DNA from: Marinicella gelatinilytica | GTDB taxonomy: Bacteria; Pseudomonadota; Gammaproteobacteria; Xanthomonadales; Marinicellaceae | Direction of reading: 5' to 3' | DNA: 64,000 nucleotides | Assembly (NCBI RefSeq): GCF_026410405.1 | Contig: NZ_JAPMLN010000013.1 | Span: forward strand, 31,177 to 95,176 | In this document: positions 28,511-38,431 of the stretch, piece after piece | Numbering within the stretch: position 1 is the first letter of the stretch | Layout of the letters: the number at the start of each line of letters is the position of its first letter | The notes under the pieces: model-generated | What the model saw: the letters and a program-made list of their open reading frames with translations, nothing else | What the model was told of the DNA's origin: nothing | Database searches by the model: none | Made by a program: the position numbers and the translations under genes

Positions 28511-29259
28511 AATCGGCGATTTGGATCATCATGGTTCTGCTGACTTTGGCCGGTTGCGGTAAAAAAGACAGTTACCGTGACATTGACCCACAGGACATTA
28601 AACCCTGGCAACCCAAAAGTGAACCCTTAAGCAAATATGGCAATCACAGCCCCTACCGGGTCCATGGCAAAATATATCGAGTCAATAACCACCCCACGGG
28701 CTTTAAACAATCAGGAAAAGCTTCTTGGTACGGTAAACAGTTTCACGGCCGCAAAACTTCGAATCAAGAAACCTTTGATATGTATAAATTAACCGCAGCC
28801 CACAAAACCCTGCCATTGCCGAGCTATGTGGAAGTGACCAATTTAAAAAACAACAAAAAGGTGGTGGTCAGGGTCAATGATCGCGGTCCTTTTGTCGGTG
28901 ATCGCATTATTGATTTATCTTATGCAGCGGCCAAAATGCTCGATTTCGTTAATGATGGCGTAACCCCGGTTGATATCAAGGTGGTTAATTCGCCCCATGA
29001 CTTGCAACAAAAACCCATCGCCCAAGGTTTGACCTACCTTCAATTAGGTGCTTTTAGCGATCAACAAGCAGCATATAACTTAGCAAAAAAGTCCAGCCAG
29101 TTACTTGGAATTGAGACTTTTGTCACCATACTGACCACACCAGCCGGTCTTTTACACCGGGTTCGAATTGGTCCAATAAATTCAGAATTTAAGATTAACC
29201 AGTTGCTCAATCGGGTTTCAAATGCCGGTATAGCCAACGCCCAGATAATTACCGATTAA
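28507..29259 (+). CDS. rlpA: Septal ring lytic transglycosylase RlpA (lipoprotein with SPOR domain)
   Basis: A 250-residue lipoprotein with lipobox LTLAGCG (Cys about residue 18). The double-psi beta-barrel domain (about 70-160) has [16 protein letters not shown] and the catalytic-Asp region [18 protein letters not shown]. The C-terminal ~75 residues ([19 protein letters not shown]) form a SPOR domain that binds denuded glycan at the septum. It overlaps mltB by 4 bp. Confidence 0.94.
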   Translation: MKSAIWIIMVLLTLAGCGKKDSYRDIDPQDIKPWQPKSEPLSKYGNHSPYRVHGKIYRVNNHPTGFKQSGKASWYGKQFHGRKTSNQETFDMYKLTAAHKTLPLPSYVEVTNLKNNKKVVVRVNDRGPFVGDRIIDLSYAAAKMLDFVNDGVTPVDIKVVNSPHDLQQKPIAQGLTYLQLGAFSDQQAAYNLAKKSSQLLGIETFVTILTTPAGLLHRVRIGPINSEFKINQLLNRVSNAGIANAQIITD

Positions 29260-29277
29260 CTAAAAACGTCCATAACT

Positions 29278-30444
29278 ATGATTACAATCCGTCCAAACAA
29301 GACCCTGACTTCATTTTTATTTATGCTATTGAGTGTAGCTGCCTTAGCGCAAAACCAAATACAACCGGCTGCTCCGGCGATTAACGCTGAAAGCTATGTT
29401 CTTATGGACTACCATAGCAACCGCATTCTCATGCAAAAAAACCCACATGCGGAAGTAGATCCTGCCAGTATCACAAAAATGATGACGGCTTATGTGGTTT
29501 TTCAAGAAATTAAAAACGGCCAATTGTCATTAGAAGGCACAGCCACCATCAGCGAAAAAGCCTGGCGTACCGGCGGCTCAAAAATGTTTATCGAAGTGGA
29601 CAAGCAAGTCAACATTGAAGACTTGGTTCGGGGTATGATTGTACAATCAGGCAATGATGCCAGCATTGCTTTGGCAGAGCATATCGCCGGTAGTGAAGAA
29701 GTCTTCGCTTCCATGATGAATAAAGCTGCCAGTAAATTAGGCATGAAGAATTCACACTTTACCAATGCCACCGGCTTACCTGAAGAAGGTCATTATATGT
29801 CCGCCTACGACGTGGCTTTATTAGGTCAAGCACTGGTCCGAGAGTTTCCGGACTTATACCACATTTATTCAGAAAAAGAATTTACCTACAACGGCATTAA
29901 ACAACATAATCGCAACACTTTACTGTGGCGCGACCCAACCGTTGACGGCTTTAAAACCGGCCACACCGAATCTGCCGGTTATTGTCTTGCCACCACCTCA
30001 TCTCGTAATGGTATGCGCTTAATTAACGTGGTTATGGGCACCGAATCAGAAAAAGCCCGTGCTGACGAGACCCAAAAAATGCTGAACTATGGTTTTCGTT
30101 TTTTCGAAACCCATAAACTCTATCCCGCCGGACAACAACAGGCTGTTGCGGAAGTCTGGAAAGGTCAAGAAGAGGAAGTGGCTTTGGGCTTAGCCAATGA
30201 TTTATTTATTACCATCCCCAAAGGTAGTTACGATCGCCTACAAGCCGGCGTTGATATCCCTGGACAATTAGAAGCGCCGATTGCCCAAGGTCAGGTTCTG
30301 GGCCAGTTAACCATCCGGCTCGATGATAATGTCATCATCGAACGACCGATGGTGGCGTTAAATGCGGTTGAACAAGGTGGCTGGTGGACCCGCACCGTTG
30401 ATGGTATGGGCTTATGGTTTAAATCTTTTGGAGGTGATGATTAA
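29278..30444 (+). CDS. dacA: D-alanyl-D-alanine carboxypeptidase (PBP5/6 family)
   Basis: A 388-residue low-molecular-weight PBP that trims the terminal D-Ala of stem pentapeptides. A signal peptide (about 1-25) comes first. The S-x-x-K box is in DPASITKMMTAY, S-x-N is SGNDASIAL and KTG is DGFKTGHTESAGY. The C-terminal ~100 residues form the beta domain and end in an amphipathic membrane-anchoring helix (MGLWFKSFGG). It shares one base with ybeD. Confidence 0.95.
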   Translation: MITIRPNKTLTSFLFMLLSVAALAQNQIQPAAPAINAESYVLMDYHSNRILMQKNPHAEVDPASITKMMTAYVVFQEIKNGQLSLEGTATISEKAWRTGGSKMFIEVDKQVNIEDLVRGMIVQSGNDASIALAEHIAGSEEVFASMMNKAASKLGMKNSHFTNATGLPEEGHYMSAYDVALLGQALVREFPDLYHIYSEKEFTYNGIKQHNRNTLLWRDPTVDGFKTGHTESAGYCLATTSSRNGMRLINVVMGTESEKARADETQKMLNYGFRFFETHKLYPAGQQQAVAEVWKGQEEEVALGLANDLFITIPKGSYDRLQAGVDIPGQLEAPIAQGQVLGQLTIRLDDNVIIERPMVALNAVEQGGWWTRTVDGMGLWFKSFGGDD

Positions 30445-30728
30445 TGACTGATCAAACACCCGACATGAACCAGGCAGAGGGCCTGACATTTCCCTGCGAA
30501 TATCCAATCAAAGCCATGGGCGCCAATGAAGATAATTTTCAGGAAGATGTCTATCAGTGCATTAAACAACATGCCCCGGAAGTATCTAAAGAAGGGGTGC
30601 AAATTAAAACCAGTAAAAACGATAAATATTTATCTGTCACCGTACTGGTCTATGCCCAATCACGAGAACACTTGATTAATATTTACCAAGACTTGCGAGA
30701 ATTAGACAGCGTGGTATGGACCCTGTAA
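30444..30728 (+). CDS. ybeD: DUF493 / YbeD family protein
   Basis: A 94-residue protein of the YbeD family, with [19 protein letters not shown] and a C-terminal ELDSVVWTL. The fold is ACT-like and the role is unknown. The gene almost always lies between dacA and lipB in gammaproteobacteria, as here. It overlaps lipB by 13 bp. Confidence 0.9.
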   Translation: MTDQTPDMNQAEGLTFPCEYPIKAMGANEDNFQEDVYQCIKQHAPEVSKEGVQIKTSKNDKYLSVTVLVYAQSREHLINIYQDLRELDSVVWTL

Positions 30729-31366
30729 CAGCACCGCTGATCATAAAAAACTTAGGTCGATGCGATTATCAGTCGGTGTGGTCGGCCATGCAGGACTTTA
30801 CCGACCAACGCGACAAAACCACCACCGACGAATTATGGCTGGTGGAACATCCCCCGGTCTTTACCCAGGGCTTAGCCGGTAAAGCAGAACATGTGTTGGC
30901 TGCCGGCAACATACCGGTGGTTCAAGTGGACCGTGGCGGCCAGGTGACTTATCATGGACCGGGACAAATCGTGGCCTACCCACTTCTTGATTTACGCCGC
31001 CATGGCATCGGTGTTAAATCCCTGGTACATGGTATTGAACAGGCCGTGATTGATGTGTTGGCCCATTATGACATTGTTGCTGAACGTAAACTAAAAGCCC
31101 CTGGTGTTTATGTCAACGGTGATAAAATTGCCGCTCTGGGTCTGAAAATACGCAAAGGTTGTTCCTACCATGGTCTGGCCTTTAACATTAACATGGATTT
31201 AAGCCCTTTTGCGCGCATTAACCCTTGTGGCTTTAGCGGGCTAAAAGTCATACAACTGTGTGATTTAAACCCAGAATGTGATATACATACGGTGCAAAAA
31301 CAACTGGCTGACAGCTTTTGTCAAAACTTGAATTTTTCTTCTCACCAAACACCTCTTGCGGTGTGA
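30716..31366 (+). CDS. lipB: Octanoyl-ACP:protein N-octanoyltransferase
   Basis: A 216-residue enzyme that moves octanoyl groups from acyl-carrier protein to lipoyl domains, the first step of lipoate synthesis. Signature segments are [54 protein letters not shown], which carries the catalytic Lys, and INPCGFSGL with the acyl-thioester Cys. The following lipA gene supplies the sulfur-insertion step. Confidence 0.96.
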   Translation: MDPVTAPLIIKNLGRCDYQSVWSAMQDFTDQRDKTTTDELWLVEHPPVFTQGLAGKAEHVLAAGNIPVVQVDRGGQVTYHGPGQIVAYPLLDLRRHGIGVKSLVHGIEQAVIDVLAHYDIVAERKLKAPGVYVNGDKIAALGLKIRKGCSYHGLAFNINMDLSPFARINPCGFSGLKVIQLCDLNPECDIHTVQKQLADSFCQNLNFSSHQTPLAV

Positions 31367-31382
31367 ACCAATCGTTGACGTT

Positions 31383-32357
31383 ATGGATCAAAAAATACCT
31401 CTAAACATACAAACCGCCGGTAACAAAGAACTTGGCGCCGCTAAAACCGATCGTAACCGCGCGAAATTTGATACCGATGCGCCTCGGTTACGTAAACCTG
31501 ATTGGATTCGGGTACGCATTCCCACCGGTAACGCGGTGCAAAAACTAAAAAGTAAGCTACGCACGAATTCCCTGGTGACGGTTTGTGAAGAAGCCTCATG
31601 CCCGAATATTCATGAATGTTTCGGTCACGGCACCGCCACCTTTATGATTTTAGGTGAAATCTGCACCAGACGCTGCTCCTTTTGTGATGTTGCCCACGGC
31701 CGACCCTTACCCGTCGATGCCAGTGAACCGGCTAACTTAGCCCTCACCATCGCCGATATGGGCCTTAAATATGTGGTCATTACCTCAGTGGATCGTGATG
31801 ATTTAAAAGACGGTGGCGCACAACACTTCGCTGATTGTATCGAAGCCATTCGCGCCAGCACACCAAACATAAAAATTGAAATCCTGACCCCGGATTTCCG
31901 CGGTAAAAATAAAATTGAAAAAGCCCTGGAAATTTTTAAAGACTCGCCGCCGGACGTCTTCAACCATAACCTGGAAACCGTACCGGATTTGTACAAAAAC
32001 GTCCGCCCCGGTGCAGATTACCAATGGTCTTTAGACTTACTGAAACGATTTAAAGCCCAACATCCTGACGTCGCCACAAAATCCGGGATTATGACCGGTC
32101 TTGGCGAAACCTTTGAACAAATCAAAGGCACCTTACGCGATCTGGCCGACCATGATGTCGAAATGATCACCGTCGGTCAGTACCTACAACCCACAAAGGG
32201 CCATCACCCGGTATTAAAATACTGGTCACCCGATGAATTCAAAGCCATCGAAGAATACGGCTACACCTTAGGCTTCACCCACGTCGCCTCCGGCCCCTTA
32301 GTCCGCAGCTCCTACCACGCCGATTTACAGGCTAAAGAAGCCGGCTTTGTCAGCTAA
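31383..32357 (+). CDS. lipA: Lipoyl synthase
   Basis: A 324-residue radical SAM enzyme that inserts two sulfurs into protein-bound octanoate. The auxiliary cluster ligands are in [12 protein letters not shown] and the SAM cluster is CTRRCSFCD. The C-terminal RSSYHAD carries the Ser ligand of the auxiliary cluster. A TTG 27 bp upstream (inside lipB) is in frame; the ATG at 31383 is the more normal start. This is the last gene of the mreB-lipA run, followed by a UUCG hairpin. Confidence 0.96.
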   Translation: MDQKIPLNIQTAGNKELGAAKTDRNRAKFDTDAPRLRKPDWIRVRIPTGNAVQKLKSKLRTNSLVTVCEEASCPNIHECFGHGTATFMILGEICTRRCSFCDVAHGRPLPVDASEPANLALTIADMGLKYVVITSVDRDDLKDGGAQHFADCIEAIRASTPNIKIEILTPDFRGKNKIEKALEIFKDSPPDVFNHNLETVPDLYKNVRPGADYQWSLDLLKRFKAQHPDVATKSGIMTGLGETFEQIKGTLRDLADHDVEMITVGQYLQPTKGHHPVLKYWSPDEFKAIEEYGYTLGFTHVASGPLVRSSYHADLQAKEAGFVS

Positions 32358-32370
32358 ACCCGATTCCTGA

Positions 32371-32392
32371 TAACCACGCTTCGGCGTGGTTA
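32371..32392 (+). terminator. UUCG-tetraloop hairpin after lipA
   Basis: A 9-bp perfect stem (TAACCACGC / GCGTGGTTA) capped by C(UUCG)G, 13 bp past the lipA stop. No T-run follows, so it may act as a 3'-end stabiliser or a Rho-assisted stop. Confidence 0.6.
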
Positions 32393-32410
32393 CCTGCTTC
32401 AATTTAGATA

Positions 32411-32500
32411 CTGTAGGATGGGCTTCGCCCATCAACACTTAGTGATATTCTTTTATTTTCAGCATTTTAATGAGCGGAGCCCATCTACCGGCTGAATATT
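32411..32500. repeat. REP-like palindromic element (GATGGGC/GCCCATC)
   Basis: A perfect 7-bp inverted repeat with a 3-base loop (32417-32433) in the context GTAGGATGGGCTTCGCCCATC. A second GAGCCCATC-type half lies about 50 bp downstream (near 32475). Palindromes of this 'GTAGGATGGGC..GCCCATC' kind recur between genes in many proteobacteria. Together with the neighbouring hairpin it explains most of the 297-bp gap between lipA and the XRE gene. Confidence 0.5.
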
Positions 32501-32654
32501 GCTTGTATTGGTAACTGTTATAATGGCTGGATAATACATTTACCTGACGAAACTGTTGCATCCATAAAATATTCTTTGATATCTGATTATATTCATCTGT
32601 TTATTCCTGATATGAAAGCAAAGAATATAAGCTCTCTCAAAAAGTAAAAATAAC

Positions 32655-33368
32655 ATGAAGCTCAGCGAAAAAATAAAATTACTCAGAACAAATGAAAATA
32701 TGACGCAACCCGCTCTCGCCAGCAAAGCCGGCATTGAGCAGTCCTATTTATCGAAATTAGAAAATGACAAAGGCTCCCCATCTTATGATGTTATCTATAA
32801 AATTGCACAAGCGTTTGGCATGACCGGTATGGAGTTAATCAATAGCCTAAGCCAATCCTATATTGAAAAAAACTTATCGCATATACCCGAAGTTGCTGCT
32901 GAGTATGCCTCGGTTCGAAATCGGCGTGAAAAACAATTCAAACGGCGTTTTATTTTGGCTTCTTTGGTGGTGGTTTTTGGTGTGGGTTTGGTGTATTTAG
33001 GATCCAAAGGCGTGGTTTTTAATGAAAAGGAATATATATACGAGTCACTAGGCGTTATCAAACAAGGGGAGACACCCTATCAATTTAATCCTGATATAAT
33101 TCATCAAATTGATGAATCAACAGAGGATGCGAGGACGCGTATACAAAATAACATTTCCAGAATTGCTATAAAACAAATCTCTCTTCCAAATTCAAAAGGT
33201 AGTTCCTTCATCACTGAAGTTAATAATGGTCAACGGCTTTATAAACTTTCTGGGGTTGTGAAATTAAGTTCTTTAAAAAATGAATTAATCACCACCTTAG
33301 GCGTGATGTTGATTGTCAGCGGTCTATTTATATTTGCATTCTGTTTCACTTATAAGCCAAAATCCTAG
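32655..33368 (+). CDS. Membrane-anchored XRE-family regulator
   Basis: A 237-residue protein. Residues 4-62 form a Cro/C1-type helix-turn-helix (LASKAGIEQSYLSKLENDKGSP is the recognition part). A charged linker (RNRREKQFKRRF) precedes a transmembrane helix at about 98-117. Then come a ~95-residue extracytoplasmic domain that I do not recognise, a second transmembrane helix at about 212-231 and a short K-rich tail. The topology suggests a one-component sensor with DNA binding inside and a sensing domain outside. Neighbours give no clear target. Confidence 0.75.
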   Translation: MKLSEKIKLLRTNENMTQPALASKAGIEQSYLSKLENDKGSPSYDVIYKIAQAFGMTGMELINSLSQSYIEKNLSHIPEVAAEYASVRNRREKQFKRRFILASLVVVFGVGLVYLGSKGVVFNEKEYIYESLGVIKQGETPYQFNPDIIHQIDESTEDARTRIQNNISRIAIKQISLPNSKGSSFITEVNNGQRLYKLSGVVKLSSLKNELITTLGVMLIVSGLFIFAFCFTYKPKS

Positions 33369-33411
33369 AACCCAAGAGGTATCAGCAATCAAATGTTTTG
33401 TATGTTATGAG

Positions 33412-33693
33412 TTAACTATGACTACTCACTACTTGTAACCCAATAACAGAAATAATTAAGGTGGACAGAAAAAACATGCGCCAGAAGGTCACGGGTTCTT
33501 TGAAGATAATAATACCGGCGATAACGGTTCCGATGGCTCCGATGGCACCCCAGACGGCGTACGCCGTGCCGACGGGAATGGCTTTGGGACCGCCCATGGC
33601 TTTATACAGCAAGTACATGCTGATACTGACCGAGATGGCAAAACCGGTCTCAAAAAGTCCGCCGACGAAAAGTAATATCCAATTAATGCTCAT
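33412..33693 (-). CDS. SMR-family exporter, SugE/Gdx-like, with shortened TM1-TM2 region
   Basis: A 93-residue small multidrug-resistance-type protein. WILLFVGGLFETGFA carries the essential Glu15, and IPVGTAYAVWGAIGAIGT is the strongly conserved TM3 start of the Gdx (guanidinium exporter) subgroup. Compared with SugE/Gdx (~105 residues), about 19 residues are missing between TM1 and TM2: the V-G-L-K-Y-T-x-G-F segment and its loop. Two or three residues are gained before the IPVGTAY motif. A longer start 42 bp upstream is in frame, but the family N-terminus begins at MSINW. It may have three helices instead of four, so activity is uncertain. Confidence 0.7.
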   Translation of the reverse strand: MSINWILLFVGGLFETGFAISVSISMYLLYKAMGGPKAIPVGTAYAVWGAIGAIGTVIAGIIIFKEPVTFWRMFFLSTLIISVIGLQVVSSHS

Positions 33694-33749
33694 GCCATCT
33701 AATATAGCAGATAAACCCAACTTGTTAACGACCAAATTAAACTTAAAGG

Positions 33750-33766
33750 CCCGAGCAGATCTCGGG
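33750..33766 (-). terminator. Hairpin between the NhaC-family gene and the SMR gene
   Basis: A 6-bp CCCGAG/CTCGGG stem with a 5-base loop, about 20 bp past the antiporter stop on the minus strand, followed by a T-rich but interrupted stretch. It probably separates the antiporter transcript from the SMR gene. Confidence 0.5.
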
Positions 33767-33783
33767 TCTTTATGGTTTGCGGG

Positions 33784-35238
33784 TTAAGCCAACAACAAAA
33801 AGCCGATAAAGCTCACCGTCGCTGCAATCAGGGCATAGGGTAATTGGGTGATGGCATGGGAGACCATATTGCAGCCGGCACCTTGAGCCGCGAGAATGGT
33901 TGAATCACTGTAAAAGCAGGCTTGCGAACCAAAGGCACTGGCAGATAGTAAGGCACCAATCACCAAAGGAATATTGGCATCCACGGCATACGCTAAAGGC
34001 ATAACTATAGGAATGGTCACCGCAAAAATCCCCCAGCTGGAACCGGTGGCAAAGGCCAACACAGCCATAGAAACAAACACCAAGGCCGGTAACATTTGCG
34101 CGGTCATATAAGGCGATAAATTATCAATCACATACTGAGGCAACATTAACTTATCGCAGACATCTTTAAAAATAAAGGCTGCCACCACAGTGCCAATCGC
34201 CGGTAACATGGTTTTAAATCCATCCATCATGGTTTCCATCATTTCAGCCAAAGACATCAAACGCTGCACAGCGTAAAATGGCAAAGTTAACATCAATGTT
34301 GCAATCAAACCTTTCCAGACATCCACATCAAAATAAATGGTTAACACCACCAACATTACCATAGGTACCAGAAAATTCATGAGTTTACCTTTGGATTGAG
34401 CCTCATCAAATTCTTCTTCAATGCCTTTAACCAAATATTCGCCGACGGCTAAATTTTCATCACTGGGTGTCGCAGCTTCGATAACATCTTCATCGATGGC
34501 CACATTATCAATGGCCGCGTGAGATTGAGCAGGATCATGTTTACCAAATTGAGCGGCCATTTCAGCTTTTTTCATGGGGCCAAACACAGGCATAATACCC
34601 AACACCACCAACAACACAACAAGTAAGGTTAACCAGGCATATAGCATATAAGGAATGGCCTGTATATAAACACTGATACCTTCACCCACCGCAGCCACTT
34701 GATTGTTTTCAAGCAAGCCGCCAAAAAATATAGCCCACGTTGATAACGGCACCAAGACACAAACAGGCGCGGCCGTTGAATCCACCACATAAGCCAGCAT
34801 TTCACGGGATACTTTGTATTTATCGGTGACACGTTTCATGCTTTCACCGACACTTAAGGCATTCAGGTAATCATCGACAAAGATAACCAGACCTAAAATA
34901 AACGTCATAAATAGTGATGATTTTCGACCTTTGGCCAAACGTTGTGCCCGCTGGCCAAACGCCATGGCACCACCGGTATGAACCAATAAACCAATCAGCA
35001 TGCCAAACCCACCACACACCAAAATAAGCCAAGCAATGGTCTCATCCTGCATGACGTTTAAAGATGTATCGGCAAAGTTAGATAATAAGTCACTCGGCGC
35101 ATGCAACACTAAGCCGACCAAAGCACCTAAAGTTAATGCCAGAATGGGCCTTTTTAACCATATTGCCAACACCAACACAGCCACAGGCGGAATTAAACTA
35201 ATTGCAGACGGCACTGCTGTGGGAATTTCGCTTAACAT
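33784..35238 (-). CDS. NhaC-family Na+/H+ antiporter
   Basis: A 484-residue membrane protein with about 11-12 hydrophobic helices. It has the NhaC-type segments GLVIFVDDYLNALSVGESM and VDSTAAPVCVLVPLSTWA. FATGSSWGIFAVTIPIVMPLA and a late SAFGSQACFYSDSTILA follow. A charged cytoplasmic loop (about 215-280, rich in Asp/Glu) divides two halves. Relatives exchange sodium for protons, or malate and lactate in some cases; sodium fits a marine organism but is inference. Confidence 0.85.
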   Translation of the reverse strand: MLSEIPTAVPSAISLIPPVAVLVLAIWLKRPILALTLGALVGLVLHAPSDLLSNFADTSLNVMQDETIAWLILVCGGFGMLIGLLVHTGGAMAFGQRAQRLAKGRKSSLFMTFILGLVIFVDDYLNALSVGESMKRVTDKYKVSREMLAYVVDSTAAPVCVLVPLSTWAIFFGGLLENNQVAAVGEGISVYIQAIPYMLYAWLTLLVVLLVVLGIMPVFGPMKKAEMAAQFGKHDPAQSHAAIDNVAIDEDVIEAATPSDENLAVGEYLVKGIEEEFDEAQSKGKLMNFLVPMVMLVVLTIYFDVDVWKGLIATLMLTLPFYAVQRLMSLAEMMETMMDGFKTMLPAIGTVVAAFIFKDVCDKLMLPQYVIDNLSPYMTAQMLPALVFVSMAVLAFATGSSWGIFAVTIPIVMPLAYAVDANIPLVIGALLSASAFGSQACFYSDSTILAAQGAGCNMVSHAITQLPYALIAATVSFIGFLLLA

Positions 35239-35474
35239 GAAGCCATAACCTCATAAAACCGACACATTTTTATGCGGTCGGATTTGTCATCAATAATCGA
35301 CACAATTCAATATCACAACAATAAAGCGCATCGAAACCAACACCATTAAGAAGCCAGTATTGTAATCAAATTTATTAAAGTAACATCATATTTTTAACAT
35401 GCAAAGCATTTTTTAAAACCATATCAATCGGTGTGCTTTAACAAGGTTAAGTTTTATCACAGCATTTTTTACAA

Positions 35475-36932
35475 TCACATCATCGGTGAAAACAAACGCA
35501 CCACCCGTTCCCAGAAGTTTAATAAGGTAGATCGGTTTAACCAGGCTTCGGGATCTATTTCCAGCGCATCAGCGGTATCTTCAGCAAAAACATCAGCCAA
35601 TTCATTGGTTAATGTATGACCGTAAATTAAGACATTCACCTCAAAATTGATATCAAAACTGCGGATATCCATGTTGGCGGTGCCCATAATAACCAGGTCA
35701 TCATCAATGATGATGCTTTTAGTGTGAATAAAACCTTTTTCATACTGAAAAATACGGATACCAACGGCCAATAAATCACTGTAATAAGATTTAGCGGCGG
35801 TGTTGACGACTTTTGAATCTGAGTCTAAAGGCACCAAAAGCTGAACATCGACACCACTTTTAGCGGCCATCATTAAGGCATCTTTCAGGGCATCTCCGGG
35901 AATAAAGTAAGGCGTGGTAATATAAATCCGCTGGCGCGCAGTATGGATGGCTTTTAGCAATGAAAAAAGTATGTTCGGTAAATCAGAATCCGGTCCTGAG
36001 GACACCATCTGCACCATTTGTGGCTGTAGGTCATCACCATACAATTTTTCAGGAAAATACTCAGCGGAAAGTGCCAACGAGTCATCGGTACAAAAATTCC
36101 AGTCGCTGATAAAAATATACTGCAAAAAAGCCACCGCCGGACCTTCAATTCGCAAATGCATGTCTCGCCAATACAGCTTAGGGCCTTTTTCAACGGTGTC
36201 ATTACAATAATTGTCACCGACATTTATGCCGCCGGTGAAGCCCAGATTGGCATCAATCACCACTATCTTCCGGTGATTGCGAAAATTTAAGCGATGCGCC
36301 AAGGCATGCAACCGAATGCGGTAAAAAGGTGATGTCTTAACGCCGGCCTGTTGCAGTCTGGCTATCAGCTCACGACCAATTAAGTAACTACCAAAATCAT
36401 CATAAATAAAACGCACCTCGACGCCTGCTTTTGCACGCTCAATCAAGGCATCGGCAAGTTGGTTACCAATTTGGTCATTTTCATAAATATAATACTCAAT
36501 ATGAATATGGTGCTGGGCATGGCTAATGGCTTGTAATAATTCGGGAAATTTTTGCTCACCATTCCGTAATAAGGTTACTTTATTGCCGGCTGTCAACGGG
36601 CTGATATTGGCATTGACAATAAAACGTGCCAGATTGCGATATTTGACCGGAAAATGTGAACTGTTCCAAGCGGCGTCTGAAGCCTCATGGCTTTGGGTTT
36701 TAACATCTTTGCGTAACTGCTCATCACGCAATAATTTATGGCTGTAAAATTTACGCTTACGGTAATTAATGCCAAAGGATAAATAAAAAACAATGCCAAT
36801 AACGGGTAAGAAAACAATGGCTAAAATATAGGACAAGGCTTTGGTGGTGTTACGAGAGTCATAGATGACTTGCACAATCGCCAGCAACATCACCACAAAA
36901 TACACGGCTTGTAAAACAACAATCCAATTCAT
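35475..36932 (-). CDS. cls: Cardiolipin synthase
   Basis: A 485-residue phospholipase D-superfamily enzyme that condenses two phosphatidylglycerols to cardiolipin. Two N-terminal membrane helices (about 4-22 and 33-53) are followed by two H-K-D motifs: NHRKIVVIDANLGFTGG near 220 and HTKSIIIDDDLVIMGTANMD near 400. It ends with the usual short C-terminal tail. The 35239-35474 spacer before the antiporter gene holds no recognisable gene. Confidence 0.95.
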   Translation of the reverse strand: MNWIVVLQAVYFVVMLLAIVQVIYDSRNTTKALSYILAIVFLPVIGIVFYLSFGINYRKRKFYSHKLLRDEQLRKDVKTQSHEASDAAWNSSHFPVKYRNLARFIVNANISPLTAGNKVTLLRNGEQKFPELLQAISHAQHHIHIEYYIYENDQIGNQLADALIERAKAGVEVRFIYDDFGSYLIGRELIARLQQAGVKTSPFYRIRLHALAHRLNFRNHRKIVVIDANLGFTGGINVGDNYCNDTVEKGPKLYWRDMHLRIEGPAVAFLQYIFISDWNFCTDDSLALSAEYFPEKLYGDDLQPQMVQMVSSGPDSDLPNILFSLLKAIHTARQRIYITTPYFIPGDALKDALMMAAKSGVDVQLLVPLDSDSKVVNTAAKSYYSDLLAVGIRIFQYEKGFIHTKSIIIDDDLVIMGTANMDIRSFDINFEVNVLIYGHTLTNELADVFAEDTADALEIDPEAWLNRSTLLNFWERVVRLFSPMM

Positions 36933-37002
36933 CCAGTCAGCCCAGTTAAGTTATGTTTATTGTAGTGGTAACTTAAAAAAACAACAATCTTTAGTCAGTC
37001 AT

Positions 37003-37025
37003 AAAAAAAGCACCGATAAGCGGTG
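37003..37025 (-). terminator. Rho-independent terminator of the first toroid gene
   Basis: On the minus strand a CACCG/CGGTG stem with a 5-base loop is followed by seven T. It lies 28 bp past the stop of the gene ending at 37053. Confidence 0.82.
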
Positions 37026-37052
37026 ATTTTTATTAAATCAAGCAATGCGAAA

Positions 37053-38165
37053 TTAATTCACATAACATTCCATCTGGCCCTGGAAAATACGGTCGTACAC
37101 GCCTTCTGCTGCCAAAGCATAGACCGCCTCAGCTTCTGTAACTGTTCCATAAGGACCGCCAGGATAAGATCTAAAGCCACCATCCTCATCTTGGAAGCCT
37201 GCTAACCAATCTTTAGCGGCTCCGATAGCCGGTAAATAGTTTTTATGAGGTAAACGTTCTTGGGCGCTGATAAGAGCCAATATCGCAATAGCTGTGGTTT
37301 GGGTATGTTCAAACCCACCTGGTTGAGAGGTATAATGGAATGAACCATTACTTTGTTGTAAGCTGACTAAGTATTCCGCTAAACCTTCTAATGTGCTTTC
37401 ACCATTAACACCCAGTTGATTTGCTGCAACAATTTCAGGAAATACCAATTGGTTAACACGCGCCAAACCCAACACACCACCTGCCAAACCCGCAATATCA
37501 TAAATTGCTGTATCGTCTAATAATGCCAGTTCATCTAAAATAGCCTGCTTAAATTGATCAGCAATGCCTGGATAACAGTAACGCTCAGCCGCTAAAACCT
37601 GACTGGAAAATTCCTTCGTGAATATGTTTTTATAAATATTGGCACGGGCATCAGCAATATAATCAGCCGTATCAAAATTTCCCGAACTACCATACGTTCC
37701 AGCAAGTAAAGCTTCATAAAAACCATTTTTTACCCAATCTCTATAAACAGAATCTCCCGTTAAAGCGGTTAATCGCCATAAATTTAAGGGGGTTTGGGTA
37801 GCAACAGCTGTACTGCCATTTGAAGTATACGTTGATCCCAAGTTAAAATCGCCGGCTGCGACCGCTGAATGTTTAAAAACACTCAGTTCGGTATTTTCAT
37901 AGGTAATCATTACTGCATCATTAATTGGTGAAGTAATACTGTAAATGGAAGCTGAAGATTGACAAGCATTGTGTGGAGAAGCCCAGCCTCCATCACTACA
38001 CTGTTGTGCCATGATATGAATTGCACCATTGATAATAGCTTCATCATAGGGTCCTTCATAGCTGAAACCATTGAGTTCATAGTTTTCCTGCTCTGCCATT
38101 GCACAAAATGCAAAAATTGTCATAAATCCAACCAAAACCTTGTTGCCTTGAAATTTACTTTTCAT
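37053..38165 (-). CDS. Secreted alpha/alpha-toroid protein (prenyltransferase/squalene-cyclase-like repeats), copy 1
   Basis: A 370-residue protein with a signal peptide (about 1-24, ending A-M-A). The body contains QW-like repeats typical of terpenoid-cyclase/protein-prenyltransferase toroids: QQCSDGGW near 54, QQSNGSFHY near 270 and QDEDGGFRSYPGG near 330. Helical pairs such as TTAIAILALISAQERLP lie between. I see no D-x-D-D catalytic motif, so an enzyme function is doubtful; a binding or structural toroid is as likely. It is a tandem paralog of the gene at 38729-39919 and ends with the same GVYDRIFQGQMECYVN tail. The paralog lies upstream, separated by a repeat-bearing gap. Confidence 0.7.
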   Translation of the reverse strand: MKSKFQGNKVLVGFMTIFAFCAMAEQENYELNGFSYEGPYDEAIINGAIHIMAQQCSDGGWASPHNACQSSASIYSITSPINDAVMITYENTELSVFKHSAVAAGDFNLGSTYTSNGSTAVATQTPLNLWRLTALTGDSVYRDWVKNGFYEALLAGTYGSSGNFDTADYIADARANIYKNIFTKEFSSQVLAAERYCYPGIADQFKQAILDELALLDDTAIYDIAGLAGGVLGLARVNQLVFPEIVAANQLGVNGESTLEGLAEYLVSLQQSNGSFHYTSQPGGFEHTQTTAIAILALISAQERLPHKNYLPAIGAAKDWLAGFQDEDGGFRSYPGGPYGTVTEAEAVYALAAEGVYDRIFQGQMECYVN

Positions 38166-38317
38166 AAAAAATCCCCTTTAAAATTGATTCACAGACCTAA
38201 AACATATTTTAAGTGTATAGAATATGATAGAACATTGTTATTAAAAACAATCAAAATAAGCTAAATTCGTTAAAATAACTCAGAAACATTTTGTAATGCA
38301 CCACACGTCCTAAATAA

Positions 38318-38334
38318 ATGACGTACTACGTCAT
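38318..38334. repeat. Perfect palindrome ATGACGTA-c-TACGTCAT
   Basis: Eight-base arms around one central base, in the long gap upstream of the first toroid gene and about 155 bp before its start. It could be an operator or a small hairpin; nothing else nearby settles this. Confidence 0.4.
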
Positions 38335-38431
38335 AGAACAATTTTTATAAGAGATAATCAAATAATAATATTTTTAATTTTTAAATGGTTTAAGTCGGGT
38401 ATTAGTTATTCAGCTTACAATTTACTATTTT

